Notes: a model not told the origin generated them from the letters alone. Counted from the stretch's first letter, positions 27,680 through 39,769 are shown. The stretch is 64,000 bases of DNA from Pectinophora gossypiella (GCF_024362695.1 NC_065408.1:9300001-9364000), one strand, 5' to 3'. Made by a program: numbers and translations.

Positions 27680-27907
27680 AAGCACACAATAACGGATTCT
27701 TACCGCGTTTGAATGGGGATATGAGACATGAACAAGCGGCAAAGAAAGAGGGTAGACAGATATGTCTGCCCGTAGAAAATTATGGATCTACCTACTCCAC
27801 TCCAATCTCATCAGTCATCCCGTGATCATGGCACTTGCAACAGTGTCGAAATATCGGGAGTCTCATATCCCCATTTAAACGCGGTAAGAACCCGTTATTA
27901 TGTGCTT
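27680..27907. mobile_element. Family J inverted-repeat MITE, 48-bp arms
   Basis: Arms 27680-27727 and 27860-27907 are reverse complements at 45 of 48 positions (inner ends ATGAGAC / GTCTCAT). The centre is about 132 bp. A single arm recurs at 11086-11150. Confidence 0.85.
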
Positions 27908-28892
27908 TAGAAATGGCGAACGTTGGAATCTCCTACGCAATATTCCATATCTTAATGAAATACGCAGAAAACAAGTACGGATTTAGTACTTAAATGTACT
28001 AAAACTAATAAATACAGTATTTAAACGCTATAAGACAGTTCCTGAAAGCTTTGACACCGGTCATCGTCAGTACCGCAGGTGTATTTCTATATCTCGTTAA
28101 CGGCTACAACTAAAGTTATCTTTATCAACAATATGTATAATCCACCAAAACGCGTATTGGTACATAATATGTTGAGACTAATCTGGTTTAAACCTACATT
28201 CCATTGAACAGGTATACAGTATCCACCGCAATGCTAATGAGAAATCCTACACTACACAAACAAATATTCTGGAAATTCCAAATCCAATTTGCACTTTAAA
28301 TCTACATTTATGCCCAACCAAGCGTAGAAATGATTGTTATATCTATATGTTACTGTAAAAGTATTAAGGTGAGTTTTAAGATTTACGAAAAAAGTCCGAA
28401 ATTAACGTCTATTAAAGAACGATTCAGGCTGCCTTCATGCCTTGGTATATCGTAGTACGCGCGCTTTACAGTAACATTATACCTACATACATAAATCACC
28501 TCGTATCGTATGACTACACCAATCACTTAGTCTTCTTCTCTCGTTTGAGGTCAATGACCGACCTCAACATGGGAATATAGTCATGAGTTATCTAGTTGCA
28601 ATCCAAAGGTTACAAGGTCAAAATACAAATATGAAACTTCGTCTCTCTGTCTGTCGAAAAAGGAATAAAACTCTTCGATGAAGAATTAATGAAGGTACTA
28701 AATTCCAGTTACTAAACTCAAATGGATTTTTCATCGCATAAGTATGAATTGAAAATGATTAAAAAAAGATGATGAATTTTGCGCCGGAAATTCCCACTTG
28801 ATTTTTTTATAATTATTTATAAGTGTATTAAATCTTAATACTACATATTATACAACTTAACACTGCCCTGAAAAACTGTTTAAACAGTTTGT

Positions 28893-29118
28893 CTGTGTGA
28901 TGCTCCCTGGCCGGACCACTATTCAGTACACAATTTCTAAAGATATCAATAAAGTCTACCTAATCTCTACCTTACGTGTATACTAAGAAATAAATAGTAA
29001 GTACATCGAAGCATTAAAAGGAACTGAATATTAAAAGAGGTCCAGCCTGGGAGTATTTCTCCCCAGTCGCGCCACTGTGAGTCTCAGAGATTATACTAGT
29101 ATGTAATCAAGCACCTTT
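28893..29118. mobile_element. Family C element, copy 2
   Basis: TGTGATGCTCCCTGGCCGGA ... AAGAGGTCCAGCCTGGGAGT ATTTCTCCCCAGTC ... GTAATCAAGCA; parallels 8058-8286 without the nested SINE. Confidence 0.75.
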
Positions 29119-29332
29119 TAACATTCAATTTATTTTGATGTATTATTTATTTTTACGGTGTACATGTGAAGATGTAAATGAAACACGTATAATAAAAAAC
29201 ACTTCGTGAAGGTCCATATGATTTGGTCAGGACATTACAGGTTAATTATCGAGTTTGTCATGATAACACACGCAAATCGTACTGAGTTCGATTCAGCGTA
29301 GCAAAGTTTATGACAGTCACACCATCTAAATT

Positions 29333-29455
29333 CAAATTCAAAACAGGTAGGCAGGTAACACAGTTACACTTTGAATTGTCAATTTTTACATAACGAACGT
29401 CTCATCTACCTAAAACTACTGAAGCTTCTCACAGCCTGTATAACCGGGGAAAAGA
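29333..29455 (+). mobile_element. Family F LINE 3' end
   Basis: CAAATTCAAAACAGGTAGGC, ACAGTTACACTTTGAATTGT CAATTTTTACATAACGAACG, GCTTCTCACAGCCTGTATAA. Related to 39846-39990 (opposite orientation) and 56934-57050. Confidence 0.7.
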
Positions 29456-31400
29456 AGCTGCAAGTCGCTGTATCCTACAGATAGTTCTAATTGACGTAGA
29501 CTTGTCCGAACAAACTAATAATAAAACATTAGAATTCCTTAGTTGATTTGTTTGGAAAGATGGTCGTAAAATGGTCTCGTTACTAGCAGCTGTGGTTCTT
29601 GCGTTTTTGCCCCATTAAATCATGCATGGCCGGGCTACCGGCAGCCAAACTTTCTGTTTGTTTGTTTTTCGTCCTACTGCTTCTGGAAACTAAGATATTC
29701 CACACGAACGAACAAACTTTATGTATAATTTGCCCAAAATAAACATTATTTCTACACAGTTTTTCCAAGAAATACATTATATCAATGTATTTTGAACAGG
29801 AAATGTTTTTCGTTTTTTTTCCGTTTTCCTTTCCTTCGTTGTTTATCTTGATCAAAACGTTTCAATTACGTGATGTTGATTAGGTACAAACAGAATATAT
29901 TATCACAGACAGCCTCTCAGTTAATGGAAGACATTATGGAGCACCTTCCGCCAAGCTAGTCATCTGCAGGTAAATACGTTTTAAACCATATCTTTTGATA
30001 TACGGTTTGGTAATTCTGTAAAAACTGTCAAAAACTGATAAGGAAACCACACAATCCTTTTATGTTTTATTGGCTTTTTTCATCCTTTCTGTCTGTCCCA
30101 TAAAGAATAAGGTCTAAGTCGAATGTAAAAAACAAAGGGGATCGTAAAATGCTTCGGGATCGATACTTCATAAGTACATTTCAGCTAACATACCCTTGAA
30201 CGTGGTCACAAAAGCCCGTGAAACCACACCTACGCCATCAACATTTTGTGCGATCAATGTATCGACACTTTGTATCAACAGATATGATATATGTATACAG
30301 AAACTGGTAATGTTGGCTATAGGTAGACAAAAGATTGACATGCAAGCTCGAAGATAAATCGACGAATAATCTGCATGCTAGAACAAGACGCTAGATTGGG
30401 AAACATGCAACACGTTCAGCTGCTTATCTTCCCGGGCACGTATTTTTACATTATTTATATGTTTTGGTTTATTCCTCCTGGCACCCAGACTTACTAACCT
30501 ACCTCCTCGAACCCTCCTTCTCCGTCCTCAGTTGAGGCAACCTAAAAATCTTCCTCGAACGCCGCTCAAAACCCGTATTCTTAGACAGCGCCTCAACCTT
30601 ACTTTGAGTTTAATCCATGACGTCATTAATTTCGTATTATTTTGTTGCAGCATGATATGCTCCAGTTAGTAAAGTCCTCAAGTCGAGGAGGTACTTAAAT
30701 GTCAACTTAAAATACCAAAATGATCAGCTTACTCCGAGTCGAGTGGAGGAAGAGTCGAGTTAACATCTCAGAATACGTATTTAATTAGTGTTAGATATCA
30801 ATAAACTCTTATTAAAAAATGCCTTTTTATTTTTCATCTGAATACTTGTGTCGTCTGAATTTTAATATACTTAAGTAATTTAGACACTTCACGGTTTCCC
30901 CTATCCCGACTATATGTAAGTAGGTACAATACAGACCAATGGGTCGGACACTGTTTGATGGGTGCCGTAGAAAGAAATCTCTTCAATGTGATTGGGTGGC
31001 TATAACCATGAGTAGTGAAGCAGAATTTTCTCACTTGACCGGAAGCGTGCGTGAAATAAACTACGCTCAGAATCCACCCGTGTGTTTATGGCGTCGTTTA
31101 TTTTATTATCTCTTGAGGTTGCAAGAAAAGTGTAACAGAGTGGCTTTTGTCCCTATAGTATTATAAACTGTTATGAGTCTTACTTATACGTCACGTAATA
31201 CTACTACTGACTTAAGCTCAGTCAAATAATATAATAATAATAATATATATACACTTCGGTTCAGCGTGCTTTCCTCGCTTTAGCTAACTTAGTATGTATC
31301 TTACCTGCTTTATGGCACCATATTGCTTTACAGAGGATTGGTGAAAGTTTAGTCACTAAATTCGAAGATTTTTTTACTCGTTATTTTTATTATTTGTCCA

Positions 31401-31740
31401 GCGGCCTGTGTGGGCCAGTGGTTGAGCGTTATTGGGCTCACGATCCGGACGTCTCGGGTTCGAATGCCGGTGGGGACATAATCACAAAAATCACTTTGTG
31501 ATCCCTAGTTTGGTAAGGACATTATATCAACTGATTGTCCAAAAAGTAAGATGGTCCGTGCTTCGGAAAGCACGTTAAGCCGTTGGTCCCGGTTACTATT
31601 TACTGATGTCAGAAAGTAGTCGTTACATGAGACATGTCAGGGGCCTTTGGCGGCTTAATAATAACCCTAACACCAAGGTTGATGAGATTGGTAATTCACC
31701 TCACAACCCACACGATAGAAAAAGAAGAAGATAGAAGAAG
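31401..31740 (+). mobile_element. SINE B, full-length
   Basis: Head GCGGCCTGTGTGGGCCAGTG, box B CTCGGGTTCGAATGCC, core GTGCTTCGGAAAGCACGTTA, body and an AGAAGAAGATAGAAGAAG tail. Confidence 0.9.
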
Positions 31741-32829
31741 ATTATTTGTTGGTAGATCTGCTATAATAACACATAGCCTATATTATAAGTGGAAACCAAG
31801 ATAAGGTTCAATCATGGTACAGTTAGATTGTCAGATTACTAAACACAACTTTTACCGCTTATTTAGTTTTTACTGATGGGGCAGTGTATAAGTTATAAGG
31901 ACTTAAGCAATCCATAACAGACACTGAAATTGAGTAGAGAGAATTTTGTCAACGACGGATGACATCATTAGCATGCTTCAATACAGCATGTTGGTTTACT
32001 GGGCATTAATGGACATTTTCGATCTAGTAGATAATCCAATCATTTCGATTTTCCAGTAGTCTGAAGTCTCTGATATGGGTTAACAATAACTGAAGCGTGT
32101 TAATAGCTAGAGCTCATAGCTCAATGCGCGTTTAGAGGCAAGCCAATGGGTAGGTATCCAAAAATTTATCTGAGAATAAGCGATGTGAAATGGGAACTTT
32201 TATCCTTTTCATAAGTTTAGTCCTTGTAGCTTCAAACATTTTAGAATAAGCAACAAATTTCCCTACAGTTAATACAATTTATATCCCCGGATTTTACAAA
32301 ATTTAACCCAAAAATTAATTATCAAGGATCGGAAGATACGTCACAAATACTTTGAATAAATAAAGTAAATCTGTAGGTACACAAATATTCCGGCATTTCA
32401 ATTCGTATTGACGAGAGTGAAATTAATTCCTGTTACTCGAGTGTCGTTGTCTTTGATTTTCGTCTTAAAGATATTTTGTGAATGACTATAATATAGAAAC
32501 TTTATTAAAACTTTCATTATTACTGTTTATTGTGTAGTCTAATTAATAATAAAGTACTTATTTCTTTGTGGGTAACGTTTATTCTAGTGTATGTATGTAT
32601 TGTATATTTCTTTGACATGCTATATTACCAAGCTTTTTGATTACTAAAATATATTTTTTACTTCTTCAATAAAGTAAGTATATTTAATAGTCGTAAATTG
32701 AAGCTAATTTGTTTTATTACTTTGTCCAAGTTGTATAACCAAAACTGGAAAGGAAAACAGAGTTACAAAAAGCTTAATGCCAAATATGTACGCCGTGCTA
32801 ATAATCATCATATTATGTAAGTGTCGTTG

Positions 32830-32930
32830 GTTTTTTAACCGACTTCAAAAAAGAAGGTTATTTACAATAGATACCTCGTACCTGCAGCCGATGGGCAGAA
32901 CCTACATTCCGATACTCACTGTTCGACCCA
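32830..32930 (+). mobile_element. Bm1-like retroposon fragment
   Basis: TTTTTTAACCGACTTCAAAA AAGAAGGTTATTTACAATAG: the AACCGACTTC motif is common in lepidopteran retroposons. Short, borders uncertain. Confidence 0.4.
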
Positions 32931-33087
32931 AACTGAATATAGCATTTTTATTCCAATATTTGGAGTTCGGTACCTACAGCAAAAATATCCCCCTTGCAAA
33001 CCTCTGATTCTTTATTACGCTCTTGGGGAATGGACTTACTAGTTGTAATATATTTATTGGATATATTATATCTAAGGATGTAATATA

Positions 33088-33385
33088 CAGAGTGTTAGTG
33101 ACATCGTAACGAATACTTAGGGGGATGATTCAGACCATATTTCTGAGTTAATATCGTGTGGAATTTTCCGCCTCAAAATTCGTGAATTTTTTAATTATTT
33201 TCAATTCTATACTTTGACTTGATATCAAGTAGATTTTACTGTCAATAAATTCATAAAAAAATTAGTGTTTTTTCTTTAATTACTTTCTGTTCCATGCTTT
33301 TGCGACGGGAAATTACACTTGATATCAACTCAGAATCATGGCCTGAATCATCCCTTAAAGTTTTCGTTACGATGTCACTTACACC
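33088..33385. mobile_element. Family D palindromic MITE, full-length
   Basis: Left arm GAGTGTTAGTGACATCGTAA CGAATACTTAGGGGGATGAT ... right arm ATCATCCCTTAAAGTTTTCG TTACGATGTCACTTACA, reverse complements with some mismatches. GAATTTTCC motifs lie further in. Confidence 0.85.
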
Positions 33386-33689
33386 ATGTTACTTATTACC
33401 AGGAATCAGAAAAATATTATCTGCTTAAGGCAATATATAGGTTTATAGAATCTTTATTTCAAATTAAAGACTTACAGTCACTTACTTATGAGAAATACTT
33501 AATAATAATCATGCTTACGATGCTATACAGAAACAAAGTTATAGGATACTCTAAGTAGAAATATTTTGTATTACATAATGGGAAAGTTTGGTCTTAAATG
33601 ATCGAAATATATAATGTTGGTTTGGGAAAACATACAGAAAAAAAAAATGAAATGCTACAAAAATATTATAAAATAAATGAATATAGAGC

Positions 33690-33785
33690 CATGTCAGGGG
33701 CGCTTAGTGGCTTAATAATAACCCTGACACCAGGGTTGATGAGCTTGTTAACCTACTCCACAACCCACACGATAGAAGAAGAATT
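33690..33785 (+). mobile_element. SINE B 3' fragment
   Basis: GAGCCATGTCAGGGGCGCTT ... CAACCCACACGATAGAAGAA GAA; 5'-truncated copy. Confidence 0.85.
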
Positions 33786-34117
33786 AATTATAGAGCCGTG
33801 GTAGGTCGCTTGACTTTCACTCTGAGGACGCACATTCGAACCCAAATCGGAGCTAATTTAAACCAATATTTTTTGGAAATTAATTTATATATGGTTATCA
33901 CATGCTCAACGGTAAATGAAATAATCGTGTTAAACCCCATATTACCGACAAATGCAGTTTTGGAATTATGTGACCAAACTTGAATTGGGCTGGTTTTCTC
34001 TTCGCGGGTTGGAAGGTCAGACACTCACAGTCGATAACGCTGCTAGGGAGATGATGGTGATATATGAATATAACATGAGTATAGACCCAGACATAATCGG
34101 AAACTGATCGAAAAATA

Positions 34118-34444
34118 CGGCCTCTGTTGTCTAGTGGTTGAGCATTGGGCACACGATCCGGAGGTCCCGGGTTCGAATTCCGGTAGGGACATATCACAAA
34201 AATCACTTTGTGATCCCTAATTTGGTTAGAACATTACAGGCTGAACACCCTGATTCTCCGAAAGTAAGATGATCCGTTCTTCGGAAGGCACGTAAAGCCG
34301 TTGGTCCCGGTTACTACTTACTGATTAAGTAAGTAAGTAGTCGTTACATGAGCCATGTCAGGGGCCTCTGGCGACTCAATAGTAACCCTGACACCAGGGT
34401 TGGTGAGGTTCGTTTACACCTCACAACCCACACGATAGAAGAAG
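34118..34444 (+). mobile_element. SINE B, full-length
   Basis: CGGCCTCTGTTGTCTAGTGG, GGTCCCGGGTTCGAATTCCG, core TTCTTCGGAAGGCACGTAAA GCCGTTGGTCCCGG, tail CACACGATAGAAGAAG. The long open frames here are by-products of the SINE. Confidence 0.9.
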
Positions 34445-34676
34445 ATCGAAAATACACTCGTGTGGGCGTTGGTGGTGTCAATGTTTTTGAATTGTGAGAA
34501 TAAATAGATCGTAATAAATCAAAGTCAATCCCTGATGAAATTCTGAACTTTAAATGTATTTATTGTTTGTTTGACCAAACCCGTGTAACAATAATGGATG
34601 TTTGCATTGGATGTTTCCTGCTACTGTTAAATGAGCTATACTATTATCTACTCGTAATACAAAAAGAAATACATAC

Positions 34677-35146
34677 AGGGTGATAGTGACATCTTAACGA
34701 ATCCCCAACGCCGTGGTCGACGATTTCCCTCAATCAGCGCTTATCACTATCGACCCACTAAGGTCGCTTAATTCTTTCAAATATTTTTCCTCTCAGACGA
34801 CGCCCTAAGCCAAGGTTCGCAACCAACTGGGCACCCTCAGGCCTGTTGTCTTAAAAGTTGTACCAGGTGAGACCCTTTAGCGCTCCCCATTTGTCCGGCC
34901 AAGTAGTTAATGCCCTCTGCGGCAAATCTACAATAAGTCACGTCAAAAAAAAATCTTAACAAATACCGAGAGGGATGATTCAGCTCATGATTCTGTGATT
35001 CAAGTGGCATTTTTCGTTGCAAATTTCATGTTTGTTTAATTATTTTCAATTCTATACTTTTGCGATGGGTAATTTCACTTGATATTTAGTCAGTCATAAC
35101 TGAACATCCCTCTAAGTTTTCGTTACGATGTCACTAGCACACTGTA
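34677..35146. mobile_element. Family D MITE split by a family E insertion
   Basis: Left arm AGGGTGATAGTGACATCTTA ACGAAT, then family E (34703-34952), then the rest of D (ACCGAGAGGGATGATTCAGC ... TTCGTTACGATGTCACTAGC). Confidence 0.8.
34703..34952 (+). mobile_element. Family E retroposon nested in family D
   Basis: Begins near CCCCAACGCCGTGGTCGACG and ends CACGTCAAAAAAAAA. ATCTTAACGAAT (34691-34702) and ATCTTAACAAAT (34953-34964) flank it, a 12-bp TSD with one mismatch. Poly(A) plus TSD make family E a retroposon. Confidence 0.8.
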
Positions 35147-35616
35147 TGTATATTCTCATATTCTAGGAAGTCGAGACCATTCTACTAGCTTAATATTATT
35201 ATTACTAGTTATAAAATAAATCCTTACAATAATCCAGGATTGGTCGATGTCTTAAAAGCTGATAAGACTGGTACTGTGACCTTTCATCAAACAAAAAACA
35301 TCTTATAACTTTTAGCTTTCTTATTACGACGACGTCCCCACTATCTATGAGGGGAGGAAAACTCACACCTTACATAATTGAGAAAGTTTGTTCTGGTCGG
35401 ATAGAACGTAATTAAATTACTAAACCTTATGAAAAAGGAATAGTCAATAATATTTTCTATCAATGTTGTCGACTAGATATTTTGTTCCCTTCACTAAATA
35501 TATAGGTATATAGTAAAGGAGATAACCAGAGTTTTCTCGCGTGCAAAATGAAAATCTACAACAGTGATATAATAAACTTTTAGCTGGTGTAAATAGCGGT
35601 GCGACTCGCGACTTAC

Positions 35617-35722
35617 TGTCCAATATATTCGAGTAACTACTGGCAAATACTGATGCAGATACGACTAAGATACTAAGTACGATGAGAGTGGATAACGAGA
35701 AATAACTATAATTTAAATCCAT
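35617..35722 (-). CDS. Orphan first-exon candidate with signal peptide
   Basis: Minus strand: ATG at 35722 in CGAAAATGGAT, 35 codons reading MDLNYSYFSLSTLIVLSILV and VSASVFASSYSNILD, then a strong donor GTAAGT after one more base. A hydrophobic core followed by small residues (SASVFASS) fits a secretory signal peptide. It is on the kinin-receptor strand and upstream of it, but ends in phase 1, while the known first receptor exon needs a phase-2 partner. So either one exon lies between them or this is another gene. Confidence 0.4.
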
Positions 35723-36466
35723 TTTCGAATCCAACGAGGTATCAAGAATACTACTCCACCAAAGCTGCTTCAATTCGTGTTTGCAGTAACTATACTAGAA
35801 GCCAAATAATTTACTTGAGTTTTCTATCTTGGCTTAACGACTACTAGCATGTTAATAACCAGTACCGAATATTTTACGTTTTCCCCTAAACACGGATCTC
35901 GCCTTAGCCAAGTGTAAACTAAACTATTACGACAAACGATAGCTTAATCAAATAAAATATATGGGATTGGCGTGTCACTTTATGCCAATCTTATAGCTCC
36001 TGATCTGCCATCAAGACTATCAACCCCCGTCATTGCTTGTCTTTGTTGAGAAATATCAAAAAACGAGCGTCACTAGGCGTCGGGTTATTTATAATATAAA
36101 CAGGAGTCTATTGAATCAGCCACTATTAGAAAGTGTTCTCAGGAATCAGCCGTATGAAGTTCCTAAACTTCACAATTCCCTAGATACCCAAAGATACTCT
36201 CACAAAGTATACGTATTATATTATTGCGTATTATCTGTGTCTACGTTTTTGCTCAGACAATTATTTCTTACTGGAAAAGAAATTCGAGGACAATTTGGTA
36301 TCATCTTATTGCATATGTTCAATAAAGGTACAATTACAAGATCCATCAGCCGTTACAGGCCGGGTAAGAATAATAAACATAGATACAATAAGTATATATA
36401 TTTACAAACGGTTACCAGTACCAACGACTTCCTATTAAAAAAAATGAAGTTTAGTGAGACTTTATT

Positions 36467-36505
36467 AGAGCCCTCTGCACTCCCCATTTGTCCGGCCAAC
36501 TAGTT
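36467..36505 (+). mobile_element. Family E fragment
   Basis: GAGCCCTCTGCACTCCCCAT TTGTCCGGCCAACTAGTTA matches the mid-part of family E. Confidence 0.6.
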
Positions 36506-36533
36506 AATGCAACATGCGACATATCAGTCAATA

Positions 36534-36576
36534 TGAAATTGAACTTAAAGTGAAAAGGACTTTAAGTTCAATTTCA
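36534..36576. repeat. Perfect 18-bp hairpin
   Basis: TGAAATTGAACTTAAAGT, a 7-base loop, and ACTTTAAGTTCAATTTCA: no mismatch in the stem. Possibly a terminal palindrome of a small MITE. Confidence 0.9.
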
Positions 36577-36779
36577 CAAAATAATTTAATTCTACACGGT
36601 ACGGTCAGTGCCTAATAAGCATGAATCAACGTATGTGGAACATTATACATAATGCCGTAAGTAAATAGATGATTTGCGTAATGAAAATATACCAAACGAA
36701 ATTACGCAAATTTATAATATTGGTAAGTGAAATGAAATTATGCCAATCGTTGGTTGTGTAAATCTGGCCTATACTTTTC

Positions 36780-37080
36780 TTTTTTTTTTGACGTGACTTA
36801 TTGTAGATTTGCCGCAGATGGCATTAACTACTTGGCCGGACAAATGGGGAGCGCTGAAGGCTCTCACCCGGTACAACGTTTAAGACAACAGGCCTAAGGG
36901 TGCCCAGTTGGGCGCGAACCTCGGCTCAGGGCGTCGTCTGAGAGGAAAAATATTTGAAAGAATTAATCGACCCTAGTGGGTATCGACCCACTAGGGTCGA
37001 TTAATTCTTTGGCTATCGAGCCATAAGCGCTGAATGAGGGAAATCGTCGACCACGCTGGCGCGGGGCGGTATCGAGGGCC
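36780..37080 (-). mobile_element. Family E, long copy
   Basis: From the antisense poly(A) end TTTTTTTTTGACGTGACTTA through ACAAATGGGGAGCGCTGAAG, CAGGCCTAAGGGTGCCCAGT, to ATCGTCGACCACGCTGGCGC. It contains a perfect 25-bp-arm palindrome at 36957-37010 that other copies lack or show only as half. Confidence 0.85.
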
Positions 37081-37686
37081 TATACTTTTCGGCAACTGTT
37101 GCATTATGGGTTTGAATTTATTATTACGGATAATCTTATGTAAGTATCACCACAGCGGAACAATTAGTGCCAAGAAAATGTCATATAACATGTATTCTTA
37201 AAATGCATGTAAGTATTCTCAAGTTAATATTATTCTATAGGCCTAATTGCCTGAAATAAATGGATTATTTTGTTGTAAGCCTGAATTACGTCTACTGCTA
37301 TTGATAAATCTCTCCTGAAAGATAATAATTACTTCATAATTATGTGCTATGTACGTATAACACACCGACATTATGAACAATAAAGGGTAATGTTTTGTAA
37401 TTATCATTCATGAATACGTATTCAATTCAAATTGCTTTTCTATGTATGGGTAAGCAAAGTACCTCAATCAACTATAAGTATATATATTATAACTTTTAAA
37501 GGTCAGTTCACGCAATCATTCGAAAGCTAAGCTAATATTGTGTTGATAAAGGTATTTTAGTTAAAAATCTATAGTTGTTTCAACTACCACACTGAGATTA
37601 ATGGGTTTATCGAAACCGCTTACGTATTATCTAGAAATAGCTAGAAAAATATACGTATGAAGGTGATTCTTGAAGCCTAAAGCATA

Positions 37687-38660
37687 TTGCACATAGAAGA
37701 AGGTCCTGGAGCGTTCCGGACTGGATTTTCTAGTAACGTTCCGAGTTTGAATTCACGCGTTCCAATAGAAATACGACGCGGCGCGGCGCTGTTTTATACA
37801 AAATTCCACTTCCCAGCCCGCAATTCTCATAGGCAGCGCATCTGTGTACAATTAGGTTTAAAATTGACTTGCCTTGAGTCCATTTTGAAGCGTGTAGCTG
37901 CTTGAAGCAGCTTGGCGGCTTGCGGCTTGGATGATAACGTTCTTTATTCTTTGTTCTCGGGGCCTCGCCGGCGCACTGTGCTAACACGGTAGGCATACAG
38001 CGCACACCGCTTCAGCTACCTTAGCTTGTTTGCAATACGATTAGCATGCTTGTCCCCGCTCCCAAAGTTGACATTGCGCACTTACAGATTTTTTAACCTT
38101 GCCGCACAAAGTAATTACTAACACAAACTCTGTTATTTTTATTTTATATATCACTTCACTTGAATGACATGTTTGTGCTCACGAAACACTTCAACAATGA
38201 CACCTTATTTTCGCATGTCTCAACTCGGACAAATTCACATCACATGAACGAAACTGATTTGATCTACAAACAGCCATTTATCACTTTTTAGAGGGTATGT
38301 AGTCGCTTATTATACCGTTTGACTTTATAAACTATTGTTCGTCTTTGTCACTTTACAAAAGTATTGCAAAGTTTGTGAGCACGGTGTTTGTAATCGTTCA
38401 CTTGACGGGTTTTATGAATAAGATTTTAATATTACATGTGTTGAGATTTAGATTAAATATTGAGATATTCTGCTTTGAAAGTTTTTAAAAGAAGTTTATG
38501 TGAAGTTTACGTGTGTATGCGTCGATGGACGGAGCGCGCGACTGAAAGTTTCAGCGCGTGAGAGAGCCGGCCGCCTCGCTCTACCGACAGCGAATGACGC
38601 GCCACCCCTACGCCGACTGTTCCTAAGCCAATGTCGTGAACGCACTCAAACACCCACTCC
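37687..38660. promoter_or_regulatory. Lkr: GC-rich block, possible promoter/5' UTR region
   Basis: Two CpG-rich islands (about 37730-38060 and 38500-38660) stand out from AT-rich flanks. On the minus strand at 38545-38541 is TCAGT, the arthropod initiator consensus, in a GC-rich context. It lies upstream of both the kinin receptor and the orphan signal-peptide exon on their strand. I see no convincing coding exon. Assigning it to the receptor is inference. Confidence 0.3.
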
Positions 38661-39216
38661 GCTGAAGATCATTATCAAAATGTAAATATTTTGTTTTATT
38701 TCCTTTATCACGTAAAGCAAATAATGGCTTATTTTTAATTATAAGTACGACATACTTTGTATTCAGTAGATTAAAAACGTGGAAGAGTGTTTGCTTTATT
38801 TACAATTTTAGGTATAATGACTTTACAAATGTTTCTGCAATAGTTAATAATGTATGCACTTTTCAGTGTCAGTTTTGTTTTTTCAATTTGTAGGCATGTA
38901 TTTAGGTTCATGAATTGTTGGAGATTTTTCAATTTTGTGGTTAAGGTATTATTAATGATACAACGTTTGATACCTAATAAATAACAAAAACAAAAAGTAT
39001 TAATAATAAACTTTTTTAGTAAGTAAGTATAGGACATTTCGAGAGTTTGTAAAATTTCTACACCGGAAAAGGGCACATTCATCTTATCGTTTTAATTTGG
39101 GAAAGGTCTCGTAATCTCGTTTGTTGTATAATCACCTACTTAAACAGACTGATGTGCGTTAATAAAATATTATTAGTGTAATGAAAATTAAACGTATACG
39201 TTTATTTAGAAATACA

Positions 39217-39377
39217 TGAGTTTACTATTTAGTGTTATAACTCTATATAATAAGATTCCCATTGACATTCAGAATTTGCCTTGCAACTGTTTTAGGACAG
39301 TAGTTAAACAGAAACTTTGCAAAAAAGGTTATTATAAAGTTAGTGATTATTTAGAAGATATGAATGCATGGAATTAA
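39217..39377 (+). pseudogene. LINE reverse transcriptase C-terminal remnant
   Basis: Reads SLLFSVITLYNKIPIDIQNL, PCNCFRTVVKQKLCKKGYYK, VSDYLEDMNAWN and stop; aligns with the end of the RT at 1-858 (YNKIPDNILNL...KLTLCKK.YYKI.DYL.D). A diverged, strongly 5'-truncated relative. Confidence 0.85.
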
Positions 39378-39391
39378 CTGTCTGAGAACTG

Positions 39392-39769
39392 GCCCTGATT
39401 CCTGCAGACACCGCCTAATTTTATTTTAGGTTATATCCGTCATTTTCGTATCCGTCGAAAAGGAAAGGGACGGATGATTCACAGCTCTTAATTTTAGGAA
39501 GAATGAGTAAATGAATGAATAACCCGGGCGCATCAAAAGGTACCTACGTCGCTGGTATGCATTCCGTTTGACGTGCTGTCTACTTAACTGTGTCGGGTTA
39601 TTGACGGATGTAAAATTTTTAGACGGTTGGTTTAGATTTGTGCTTAAAATTGACGTGTGTTCCATAAATTTTATGCTTGTCGATTACCCGTCCCTTTCCT
39701 TTTCGGCGGATAAGAAAATGACAGATATAACTTAAAACAAAATTAGATGGTATTTACAGGAATTAGCAC
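39392..39769. mobile_element. MITE family K, full-length (378 bp)
   Basis: Left GCCCTGATTCCTG ... CCTAATTTTATTTTAGGTTA, inner arm CGAAAAGGAAAGGGACGG; right CCGTCCCTTTCCTTTTCGGC ... ATTAGATGGTATTTACAGGA ATTAGCAC. The arms are inverted over about 80 bp with scattered mismatches. Confidence 0.88.

Larger units (their letters stand above)
21793..35616. other. 13.8-kb upstream intron or intergenic DNA, TE-rich
   Basis: Probably a 5' intron of the kinin receptor if its first exon lies upstream. Contents: families A, B, C, D, E, F, G, H, J and RTE fragments, listed separately. Stretches 22210-24580, 29460-31390 and 31750-33080 show no recognised coding or repeat content, apart from a GC-richer patch at about 22200-22450 of unknown nature. 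Confidence 0.5.

Noticed and set aside
33788..34206. Overlapping minus-strand frames of 78-102 residues
   Set aside because: They run through a SINE B copy and contain its typical translated repeat (NSNPGPPDR), a common false gene in insects.
21698..35722. Direct splice of the signal-peptide exon at 35617 to the receptor exon at 21792
   Set aside because: Phase 1 against phase 2 would break the frame and run into stops.
36534..37010. microRNA precursors
   Set aside because: Stems of 18 and 25 bp with loops of 7 and 4 bases are too short and too perfect; one sits in a retroposon.
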